Shown here: positions 1 to 7,249 of the stretch, piece after piece
How the letters are laid out: every line of letters starts with the position of its first letter
How positions within the stretch are numbered: position 1 is the stretch's first letter
DNA from: Chryseobacterium gleum
Lineage (GTDB): Bacteria; Bacteroidota; Bacteroidia; Flavobacteriales_D; Crocinitomicaceae
DNA length: 44,464 bases
Direction: 5' to 3'
NCBI GenBank assembly: GCA_945902775.1
Contig: CAMDMY010000015.1
Span: 1 to 44,464 of the forward strand
Position numbers and translations under genes: made by a program
Notes under the pieces: generated by a model
What the model saw: the letters and a program-made list of their open reading frames with translations, nothing else
Database searches by the model: none
Told to the model about the DNA's origin: nothing

Positions 1-1377
1 AAATAAATTATTCAATTGTTTATCTGTAAATTGCTCACTTAAGCTTAACATGATTTTTTCTGAAGAAGGATCTTTTAGAATGTTCTTTAATTTCTCGTAT
101 CTATTATGGAAATTATATTTATGCTTTAAAACCGGAATAGAATTAGATGTAATAACATTCATTAACCCTGCAACAGTGTGTCGAGCAAAAGATGGAACTT
201 GCTGAATTTTTTTTCCAAATCGTAATAAATAATCATATCGATTGTATCCTGCGAAAATTTCATCGCCAGCATCAGCACTCAAAGCAACTGTTACATCTTT
301 TCTTGCTAGTTTACTAACTAAAGTGGTAGGTAAAGCACTACTATCTGCAAAAGGCTCATCGTAATAAAATGACAAATCAGGAATTAAATCAATGGCCTCT
401 TTTTCAGTACAATATATTTCTGTATGATCTGTTCCTAAATAATTAGCAACATCTTTAGCATAGGGTGCTTCATTTAATCCAATATCAGGAACTCCTATTG
501 TATACGTTTTTAATTTATCCGTTCGATTCTTCTGTAATAATGCTGCTACACAAGCACTATCATATCCTCCACTCAAAAATACTCCTACTGGAACATCCGA
601 AACCATTCGATACTCACAAGCTGACTGTAGGATTTTTTCTGTCTCACCTTTCGCTTCTTCAAATGAAATAGAAGTTTTAGGTTTATTGTAACTGTCGTAA
701 ACATTCCAATACTGAGCTAATTTTGAATCTAAAGTAGGTAATTTAATTTTTAATGTATGTCCCGGTTTAAGCTTTAAACAATTTTCAAAAATACAATGAG
801 GTGTTGGAACATTTCCATATTGCATAAAAGCTGAAACAGCATCTAAGTTTAACTCTTTTTGGAAATGAGGATGTTGATGAAATGCTTTTAGTTCTGATGA
901 AAAAAGAAATAAACCATCTTTTAAATAGTAAAAAAAGGGTTTTACACCTGCTCTATCTCTTGCACAAAAAAGTTCGTTTGCTTTTGTGTCATAAATTACA
1001 AAGGCAAACATACCGATAAATTTATCCAAACATTTCTCTCCCCACTCTGCATACGCATGCAAAATCATTTCAGTATCTGAATGACCTTGAAAGGTATGTC
1101 CTAATATGCTTAAATCACCTTTAATCTCATTGAAATTATAAATTTCTCCATTATAAGTAATCCAAAGATGTTCGAATTGCATTGGTTGTCGACCACTTTC
1201 TGTGACATCTATTATTGCTAAACGTTTATGTGCTAGTCCAATTTGGAAAAATTCGTTTTGAAAAAATTGTAAATCGCCACTGTCAGGACCTCGATGATTC
1301 AACGTCTTGTTCATTTGATTCAAAATCTCTTCCGACGATTTCTTATTCCAATCGACGAACCCTGTTATTCCGCACAT
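1..1377 (-). CDS. asnB: Asparagine synthetase B-type glutamine amidotransferase, C-terminus cut by window edge
   Basis: The reading frame is open from an ATG at 1377 to the first base of the window, giving 459 codons of a family that usually has about 600-630. The protein starts Met-Cys-Gly-Ile, so Cys2 would be the class II glutaminase nucleophile after Met removal, which fixes the start. An RDRAGVKP segment near residue 125 and the PP-loop SGGYDS at residues 269-274 show the ATP-dependent synthetase domain. The family makes asparagine from aspartate, glutamine and ATP. Homologues in O-antigen loci (WbpS type) amidate sugar carboxylates, and the position next to a polysaccharide operon makes that role possible here (inference). 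A hairpin terminator at 1401-1451 separates it from the gene upstream, so it may have its own promoter; I found no convincing one in the short gap. Confidence 0.93.
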   Translation of the reverse strand, partial: MCGITGFVDWNKKSSEEILNQMNKTLNHRGPDSGDLQFFQNEFFQIGLAHKRLAIIDVTESGRQPMQFEHLWITYNGEIYNFNEIKGDLSILGHTFQGHSDTEMILHAYAEWGEKCLDKFIGMFAFVIYDTKANELFCARDRAGVKPFFYYLKDGLFLFSSELKAFHQHPHFQKELNLDAVSAFMQYGNVPTPHCIFENCLKLKPGHTLKIKLPTLDSKLAQYWNVYDSYNKPKTSISFEEAKGETEKILQSACEYRMVSDVPVGVFLSGGYDSACVAALLQKNRTDKLKTYTIGVPDIGLNEAPYAKDVANYLGTDHTEIYCTEKEAIDLIPDLSFYYDEPFADSSALPTTLVSKLARKDVTVALSADAGDEIFAGYNRYDYLLRFGKKIQQVPSFARHTVAGLMNVITSNSIPVLKHKYNFHNRYEKLKNILKDPSSEKIMLSLSEQFTDKQLNNLF

Positions 1378-1400
1378 AACATCAAAGAAAGTGATTTTTT

Positions 1401-1451
1401 TTAAGAAAAATTAAGTTCAGCTTGAATTTATTTTTTCAATCTGAAACTTAA
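1401..1451 (-). terminator. Intrinsic terminator between the GNAT gene and asnB
   Basis: On the minus strand, just past the stop codon at 1453-1455, the arms 1411-1426 and 1435-1451 pair: seven base pairs, a one-base bulge (1444), three pairs, one mismatch, then five pairs around an 8-nt loop (1427-1434). A U-rich run follows at 1401-1410. This is the shape of a rho-independent terminator and would end the operon that starts at 9626. Because asnB begins only 34 nt further on, partial read-through is also possible. Confidence 0.7.
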
Positions 1452-1452
1452 C

Positions 1453-2406
1453 TTACAAAGCATCATGTTCATAAGGAGAAATATTCCAAATCGATTCATC
1501 TGATAGACTTTCCATTGTTTGTTTATCAGTGAAATATATAAAGGGTATTCTTACATTTAATGGGCCAAAAGAAAATGGATTCATCCAAAAACCTAGTTTA
1601 TTTAATTCTTTCATAGCTTCACTTCTATCTTTTGCAATAGTAATAATACCTCTTAAAGAATTCCTTTTGACAACTGTTTTTAAATAATTAATTAATTTCT
1701 TTGATACTGTTTGAGAAGAAAAAAAATAATCAAATAAAAATAACTTATCCCCTAAAGTATAAAAAGCAACATACCCAACACCCTTATAATCAATTATCTT
1801 ACAAGGATTTAACGGGTTTGACAATCTCCACTGAAAATGCTCAATAGTTCTAACCGAATTAACGGCATATTGAGGCTTCTTTTGAGCCAAATGAAATACT
1901 TGAGCAGCATTTACTTCTTTGAAATTAGTGTCAATTAAAAGATTCCTAAAAGAAGTACATCGAATTTTTGGGATAAAAAGATAACGCATATCAAAAATTT
2001 TCTCCCATCCTAATTCACATAAAGTAGGGGTAGATTGGACACCGCCAAAACCAAAAACAAAAAAAATATTTTGTTGTTTCAAATATTCATAACAATGTCT
2101 TCCTAACATCTGAAAAAGCCCTTTTCTTCTGTGTCTCGAATGGGTCATTCCATCAACTGTCTGAAATAATATTCTATCTTTCCCTTTCACTTTAAAGAGT
2201 GCTGGAATTATCCCATAAAATGAAACTACTTCTTTACTCTCGTTATGAACTGCTACAAATGCAGTAAATTCACCAACTGGATTTTCTAAAAATTTCCATT
2301 TAAAATAATCCATATTTCCATCTGTACCAAAACAATCTTTCATTAATGGAAATAATACCTCAAATCTATCGGACGATAATCTTTCAATGCTATATTCCTT
2401 CAACAT
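1453..2406 (-). CDS. GNAT-family N-acyltransferase (paralogue of the gene at 16435-17376)
   Basis: A 317-aa soluble protein with a GNAT domain in the first half. The acyl-CoA pyrophosphate-binding segment RHRRKGLFQM is at residues 91-100, preceded by the strand FYGIIP (63-68). GNAT enzymes move an acyl group from acyl-CoA or acyl-ACP to an amine, here presumably an amino sugar of the polysaccharide (inference). Its ATG overlaps the stop of the NodB deacetylase gene by one base (TAATG), suggesting translational coupling and linked functions: one enzyme frees an amine, the other acylates it. The same deacetylase-GNAT order recurs at 15433-17376, and the two GNATs share FYGI-P, KGLF and FGF segments. 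The C-terminal 150 residues are less conserved and may select the acceptor. Substrate unknown. Confidence 0.8.
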   Translation of the reverse strand: MLKEYSIERLSSDRFEVLFPLMKDCFGTDGNMDYFKWKFLENPVGEFTAFVAVHNESKEVVSFYGIIPALFKVKGKDRILFQTVDGMTHSRHRRKGLFQMLGRHCYEYLKQQNIFFVFGFGGVQSTPTLCELGWEKIFDMRYLFIPKIRCTSFRNLLIDTNFKEVNAAQVFHLAQKKPQYAVNSVRTIEHFQWRLSNPLNPCKIIDYKGVGYVAFYTLGDKLFLFDYFFSSQTVSKKLINYLKTVVKRNSLRGIITIAKDRSEAMKELNKLGFWMNPFSFGPLNVRIPFIYFTDKQTMESLSDESIWNISPYEHDAL

Positions 2407-3389
2407 TATTTTCTTATTTTATGATGAAAAAGCTCACTTCTTAATATTATTTCAGCATAATTTTCGTGAAGTAGATTGATTCGATTTAATGTAATGAAAG
2501 AATTCATTTTTTGATCTAAACGAATTGGATTCGTTGTATCATTAGCATATAGTAAATATTTAAATCCTCCATCTCTTACAAAATTTTCAACATCAATTGA
2601 TCCTTGTCCGTTCGGTAAAGCTAATATATCAACTGGTTTATCAATTTTTTCTGCAATCTCTGACCTTGATAGTAAAATTTCTTTCTTTAAAAATTCAGTA
2701 TCATCTATTGTTGAAATTACATCATGAGAATATGTATGTGAACCAATCTCAACATTATTATTAGAACAATCTATAATTTCTTTCCAATTCATCATTCTGT
2801 AAGATGCTTTGGTTGAAATTCTATTTTCTAATTCTTCTATAAATGCAATTCTCTTCTCTTTTTTTACAGTTAATAAAAAACGAAAAACCATTAAATAGAA
2901 AGTATGCCAATTGTTATTATAATCAGAAAACTTATGCACTACTCCTTCGATTTCTAAAGTCAAATTAACACTATTGTTTTTTGCATGATTGAATACATAA
3001 TTTAGACGTTGCGTCCAAATAACCGCATTATTCGAAGCACACTCATTTACAATATTATGATTAGATGGAAAATTGAATTCAGAGAGTATTGGAAGAGCAT
3101 ATTCATAAAAATCATAATAACCATCATCAAAAGACAACATTAATAGTGGCTTTTTTATTTTAACTTTTGAAAGAGCATCAAATTCTTGAAAAGAAATAAC
3201 TTGATAATGTTTTTGAACATACTTCAATAATTTCCGAAAAGCAATCGGATCAATTGGATCAAAGAAAAAATCTCTTTCTGTTGAAACCCTATGTAAACTT
3301 AAAATTGTTAATTGATTTGACTTGCCTAATCGAAGTATTGAAGGAACTCCAAAAGCATATAATAATTTAAATATATTTTCTCTAATCAT
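2406..3389 (-). CDS. Polysaccharide deacetylase, NodB/CE4 family
   Basis: A 327-aa protein with no signal peptide, so probably cytoplasmic. NodB motif 1 is SFDDGYYD (residues 86-93, FDDG 87-90, with catalytic base and metal-binding Asp). Motif 2 is GSHTYSHD (216-223), whose H218 and H222 bind the metal. LPNGQG at 258-263 matches the later YPxG-like motif. The spacing between motifs 1 and 2 is long for CE4 because of an insertion at about residues 110-205. The family removes N- or O-acetyl groups from sugars. It lies 6 bp downstream of a GT4 gene and overlaps the following GNAT by one base, consistent with an N-deacetylation then re-acylation step. Family call is firm; the substrate is not. 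Confidence 0.88.
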   Translation of the reverse strand: MIRENIFKLLYAFGVPSILRLGKSNQLTILSLHRVSTERDFFFDPIDPIAFRKLLKYVQKHYQVISFQEFDALSKVKIKKPLLMLSFDDGYYDFYEYALPILSEFNFPSNHNIVNECASNNAVIWTQRLNYVFNHAKNNSVNLTLEIEGVVHKFSDYNNNWHTFYLMVFRFLLTVKKEKRIAFIEELENRISTKASYRMMNWKEIIDCSNNNVEIGSHTYSHDVISTIDDTEFLKKEILLSRSEIAEKIDKPVDILALPNGQGSIDVENFVRDGGFKYLLYANDTTNPIRLDQKMNSFITLNRINLLHENYAEIILRSELFHHKIRK

Positions 3390-3395
3390 TTTAAA

Positions 3396-4679
3396 TTAAA
3401 TTTTATCTAAAATTTCAGCTGTCATTTTGGATTGATTTCTTCTTGAAAAAGATTTCACATATTCTTTATCTGAAATTAATTCATTTGATTTATGATTCAA
3501 AAAACGCTTAAATAATTCACTTAGTTGATTTGCAAACATTTCTTCTGTTGAACAAACAAATCCTAAATTATAATTTTCTAATGTTTTATCTATGATATCT
3601 CCATCAGGAGGATAAGATATTATTGGTTTACCTATAGCTAGATACTCATATATTTTACTTGAAGGAATCCCTTTACAATTCAAATGAGAAATCATAATTA
3701 GAGCATGTGAAGCGCATTGTAAATCAAGAATATCTTTTCTAGGGCTGCGTTCAGTTACCACTATATTTTCAGCAAAGTCCTTACTTGCATTATTGATTCT
3801 ATGAAGTTGATTTTTATCGTAAGCCGTTCCTGCAAAAACAAATCTTATAAGTTTTTTATTTTCAATATGTTTATCTAAAAACAATTTAAAAGCATTTAAT
3901 ATTTTTTCAACTGGTTGGCTAGCATATAATGACCCATTGTAAACAATCGTAAAAACCTCTGAATCAATATGTTTTAAATCTTTAAAATCTTCCTCAAAAT
4001 AACCATTCAAAAGAGTAAAACCTTTTTTACCAGTAAAATTTGTTATTTTATTTCGATAGTGGTTTGAAACTGTACTTATAAAAGAAGCCGAATTAATCCA
4101 TTTTCTTTCACTATTTCTTTCAAAAATATTTAAAAATTTTTCCAAGCTTGTATATATCCGAGCTTCACAAGTACTCCAATCGTCTCTATAATCTGCTAAC
4201 CATTTGATTCCAAATTTTCGGTTTAATAAATAGCCAAAACGAAATATTGGAAAGGGACTAGCCGTTATTATTAATCGATCAATATCTTTATTCTGTTTTA
4301 AATACGACTTTGTGAAAGTGTATATATTTCTATACGGTAAAACTCTAGTTGTGAAATTAAAAAATAGCATTTCAAAAAAGGTCAAACCTTTTCTAAGAAA
4401 AGTAACGAGTTTAGATTGATTTGCATACAATCGATCTCTAAAACTGCTTTTATAAGGTAAATAATACACCTCGTAATTTTCATTTTTCTCATGAATTATT
4501 TCAACACCTGAAGAAATTCCAGCATCTTCAGGTTTTCCAATTGGTAAGTCCCAATTTCGAGTAATAATTATGGGATAATAGCCGAATTCTTTCAAATATT
4601 TAGCCCATCCTAACGCACGCTGTGAAGCCGTTAAATTACAAGGGGTAAAAAAATAGGAAAGTACGATTACTTTTTTCAT
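3396..4679 (-). CDS. Glycosyltransferase, GT4 (group 1) family
   Basis: A 427-aa GT-B fold transferase. The N-terminal half has FFTPCNLTASQR (10-21) and LADYRDDW (161-168), both typical of a bacteroidotal GT4 subgroup. The donor-binding half has a VYNGSLY strand (246-252) and GIPSSKIYEYLAIGKP (337-352), where the E/K region contacts the nucleotide sugar. It would add one sugar to the lipid-linked repeat unit on the cytoplasmic face. It lies within the leftward operon, 28 bp after the NodB-like gene and 6 bp before the deacetylase. Linkage and sugar cannot be read from the sequence. Confidence 0.88.
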   Translation of the reverse strand: MKKVIVLSYFFTPCNLTASQRALGWAKYLKEFGYYPIIITRNWDLPIGKPEDAGISSGVEIIHEKNENYEVYYLPYKSSFRDRLYANQSKLVTFLRKGLTFFEMLFFNFTTRVLPYRNIYTFTKSYLKQNKDIDRLIITASPFPIFRFGYLLNRKFGIKWLADYRDDWSTCEARIYTSLEKFLNIFERNSERKWINSASFISTVSNHYRNKITNFTGKKGFTLLNGYFEEDFKDLKHIDSEVFTIVYNGSLYASQPVEKILNAFKLFLDKHIENKKLIRFVFAGTAYDKNQLHRINNASKDFAENIVVTERSPRKDILDLQCASHALIMISHLNCKGIPSSKIYEYLAIGKPIISYPPDGDIIDKTLENYNLGFVCSTEEMFANQLSELFKRFLNHKSNELISDKEYVKSFSRRNQSKMTAEILDKI

Positions 4680-4707
4680 TTATAAAAGGAGCTTTTTGCA
4701 AAGTTAA

Positions 4708-5742
4708 TCAAATCGAGCCAATTCGAAATACGTCTGATTCGATTGCATATTTTGAATTTACTTTTGATAAAAATTTATCTAATGCAAAAACATTCATTGG
4801 AGAGCATAATTTAGGATGACTTATTAAATGTAAAAAATCATCTTTTTTAAAATAATTAGAATATAATGATGATTTCACGTTATTCAATAATTCAATTGAA
4901 AAAGATTCTTCACTTTTAAGTTTATTTGAACGTTCTGTGCTTTTTACAATATTCCCAGAAGAAGTTCCGTCTCCCCATCGTTTCCACGAATCTTTTTTAT
5001 GATTCTTGCGATAATACAAACCGTTTAAAATCTTATACAATCCATCTATCTGACATTGATCTAAAGTAAATTCGATAAATTTACCTTCACTATTTTCCAC
5101 ATTTACTTCTTCTGAAAAATGATAAATTCTATCTTTCGGATACTGAGGATAATCAAATTTATATCCTGATTTATTTCCGTCACTTTTTGCGTTGCGTAAA
5201 ACACTAAAATCTAAAGATATGTTGTATTTATCCATCTGACTTTTATAATTCAAAAAAGGCTGTGCATATAATCCACCAGCTCTGCATCCAAAAGTCTTTG
5301 GTTTCTGAATTCCTGAATAAATTTCAGCTATGATTTCGTTTGACTGATTAAAAACCATTTCTATCTCATTTTTAGACAGATTACTTAATGCAAATTTTGT
5401 TTTATCACTTACATCCCATTGATTTATATCTTCGAGGTATTTTGCATCTAACCAATGTGGGTGTAAATGATGAAAGACATATCCACCAGTTTCAGCTATT
5501 TTTCTTAGTAAGTAAATAATCTTGTTATAGTCAAATAGTGCTTTTTCGTGAATTTTAGAAATTTGTTTTAATCGAAAAAGATACAAAGTATCAACAAAAA
5601 AAATTGAAGATAATTTATATTTAGAAAGAACTTTTATTATTTCTTCTGTCGGCTTTAACATACAATTTTCGACTGTACCACTTTTGTCTCCTAAAAAAAG
5701 TTCAAAATCAAAAGTTAATAATAACTGCTTTTTTTTACTCAT
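4708..5742 (-). CDS. NodB-like (CE4-related) polysaccharide deacetylase-type protein
   Basis: A 344-aa protein with a divergent NodB core. TFDFE (10-14) stands in place of TFDDG, so the second motif-1 Asp is Phe. HHLHPHW (91-97) fits an H-x-H-P metal motif, GCRAGG (152-157) corresponds to the R-containing motif 3, and a late LISHPKL near residue 300 supplies another His. This arrangement matches a CE4-like subfamily found in polysaccharide loci, whose members have no well-established substrate that I know of. The gene follows the FemAB-like gene by 8 bp and precedes a GT4 gene by 28 bp. It may deacetylate a sugar or a lipid-linked intermediate. Activity is uncertain because of the changed motif 1. 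Confidence 0.7.
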   Translation of the reverse strand: MSKKKQLLLTFDFELFLGDKSGTVENCMLKPTEEIIKVLSKYKLSSIFFVDTLYLFRLKQISKIHEKALFDYNKIIYLLRKIAETGGYVFHHLHPHWLDAKYLEDINQWDVSDKTKFALSNLSKNEIEMVFNQSNEIIAEIYSGIQKPKTFGCRAGGLYAQPFLNYKSQMDKYNISLDFSVLRNAKSDGNKSGYKFDYPQYPKDRIYHFSEEVNVENSEGKFIEFTLDQCQIDGLYKILNGLYYRKNHKKDSWKRWGDGTSSGNIVKSTERSNKLKSEESFSIELLNNVKSSLYSNYFKKDDFLHLISHPKLCSPMNVFALDKFLSKVNSKYAIESDVFRIGSI

Positions 5743-5750
5743 GATTATTT

Positions 5751-6698
5751 CTATTTTCTAATTTTCTCCTTTAATTTTATTAAAAATTTATACAAATTAT
5801 ATTTGAACTTATTTACAACAAAGGTAAAGTGAAAACCTTTATCAACTTGGCTTCCAAATCCCATTTTAAAAGCTAATAAACGTAAATGTTTTTCATTCAA
5901 TAAATCTCCTTCTCTAGCAGCTCCCATTCGATAATTTTGAATACCTAAAGCGATGTATTTCTTTATAATTTCCCAGTGTAATAACCTCAATGATCCCTGA
6001 TGTGAACTTAAAGAAGTTCCCGCCCAAAAGTAATATGCATTTGTCATGTCAGAAATATTTACAATTCCTGCGTCTGGGATACCATTGCAATAGGCAACTC
6101 CACATAAACTTCGATTTGAATTATCTAAAGAAAATACCATTTTTTTTATTTGTTCATACGAATCAAAAGGAGCATTTTCTAATACCAATTTATCTTTATA
6201 TAACTTATAGAAATCATCAAAACAATCAAGACCAAATTTTACTTCGACATTCTCCTTCTGAGCTTTTCTTATTAAATTTCTATAAATTGGTTTAAATTGA
6301 GCAAAAACTTCTTCTTCTGTTTTATCTTTTAAAGATAATCTGATAATTCCTATTGAATGACCGATTGCGGAAGATGGAATATGCTTAAAGTTTTCAATAT
6401 GAATGGGAGGATTTATAAAATCAATCGTTTTATTACTTTTTAGAAAAGAATGTAATTTTTTAAAAAAATCTACCTCTTCTTTTTCGTTCAAAGTAATTCC
6501 ATTTTTTAATGGGGGATGAACGCAATAACCAATTTTAAAAAAGTTTTTATTTTTAATAATCACAGGCATCTGGATTCCTTCTTCTTCAAGAAAAAATAGA
6601 TTTCCCTGAACATCTGTATTTAAATAAGTATAAAATTCAGACGAAAAAACAATTGGGGAATAATCTTGTGGATTATCTAACTTACTTACTATCCTCAT
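5751..6698 (-). CDS. FemAB/GNAT-fold aminoacyl- or acyltransferase-like protein
   Basis: A 315-aa protein resembling FemAB-related proteins of exopolysaccharide clusters. It has an N-terminal half with an HPPL segment (61-64), a YRNLIRKAQKENV segment (139-151) typical of the start of the second GNAT-like domain, and a C-terminal domain with YYFWAGTS followed by an RMGAAREGD segment. FemAB proteins transfer amino acids from aminoacyl-tRNA onto amines; the polysaccharide-locus relatives are thought to acylate amino sugars, with little direct evidence. Its start overlaps the stop of the upstream hexapeptide acetyltransferase gene by 4 nt. Followed by a NodB-like gene, it forms a third deacetylase/acyltransferase-type pair in this locus. 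Confidence 0.72.
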   Translation of the reverse strand: MRIVSKLDNPQDYSPIVFSSEFYTYLNTDVQGNLFFLEEEGIQMPVIIKNKNFFKIGYCVHPPLKNGITLNEKEEVDFFKKLHSFLKSNKTIDFINPPIHIENFKHIPSSAIGHSIGIIRLSLKDKTEEEVFAQFKPIYRNLIRKAQKENVEVKFGLDCFDDFYKLYKDKLVLENAPFDSYEQIKKMVFSLDNSNRSLCGVAYCNGIPDAGIVNISDMTNAYYFWAGTSLSSHQGSLRLLHWEIIKKYIALGIQNYRMGAAREGDLLNEKHLRLLAFKMGFGSQVDKGFHFTFVVNKFKYNLYKFLIKLKEKIRK

Positions 6699-7249
6699 TT
6701 ATCTTTCTTATCATAATAAAACTCCAAATATTCTGGATATTTTTCTAAAAAAACAGCATCAATTTCTTTTGTTGAGCCAATCACCCTTGCAGGTTGACCT
6801 CTTAAAATTGAGTAATCAGGGAAATCCCCTTTTACAAATGAAAATGCAGAAACAATACAACCTTTCCCTATTTTAGATCCAGGCATGATAACCGCATTTG
6901 CTCCTACATACGTGTTTTTGCCAATAAAAACTTCTCCACTTTCTAATCCATTAGTCGTTTTATCTTTGCTTAGATATTGTAATCGTATTGTATTGTGACT
7001 AGAATGTGTTACGATAGAAACATGATTTGTAATTTGACATCCTTCTTCAATTACAACTTTACGATATCCATCTATATAATTAAAATGACCAATAAATACA
7101 TTTTTTCCAATACTTACATTCTGTTTATTGGAAACATGAGTCATATTACTAACTCCCGTGTTTTCAGAATCTTTATACCCAATAATTTCAGGTTTGATTT
7201 GAGACAACATTAATTTGTATTTGATTTTATCTATTATTTTGAATAACAT
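6695..7249 (-). CDS. Hexapeptide-repeat (left-handed beta-helix) O- or N-acetyltransferase
   Basis: A 184-aa protein with repeating [I/V/L]-G-x-x-x-x units from about residue 45 to 140 (IGKNVFIG, IEEGCQI, IGKNTYVG, IGKGCIV), which build a left-handed beta-helix. It ends in the characteristic RGQPARVIG segment of acetyl-CoA sugar acetyltransferases. Such enzymes act as trimers in the cytoplasm and O- or N-acetylate sugars. The ATG at 7249 lies 23 nt inside the end of the upstream fusion gene, and its own end overlaps the next gene by 4 nt, so it is tightly coupled within the operon. Which sugar position is modified is unknown. Confidence 0.88.
   Translation of the reverse strand: MLFKIIDKIKYKLMLSQIKPEIIGYKDSENTGVSNMTHVSNKQNVSIGKNVFIGHFNYIDGYRKVVIEEGCQITNHVSIVTHSSHNTIRLQYLSKDKTTNGLESGEVFIGKNTYVGANAVIMPGSKIGKGCIVSAFSFVKGDFPDYSILRGQPARVIGSTKEIDAVFLEKYPEYLEFYYDKKDK

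Noticed and set aside
465-671. Open frame of 68 codons on the plus strand
   Set aside because: It lies antisense inside the asparagine synthetase frame, which carries clear motifs; low-complexity product with no recognisable domain.
4699-4706. TAACTTTG (minus strand) as a promoter for the GT4 gene at 3396-4679
   Set aside because: The -7 box matches but no TTG lies at the right distance upstream, and such 8-mers are expected by chance in DNA this AT-rich.
5990-6295. 101-codon plus-strand frame and similar antisense frames (6995-7213, 9022-9213, 14972-15316, 25325-25555, 33985-34206, 35357-35593)
   Set aside because: All are inside well-supported genes on the other strand or another frame and encode no recognisable domain.
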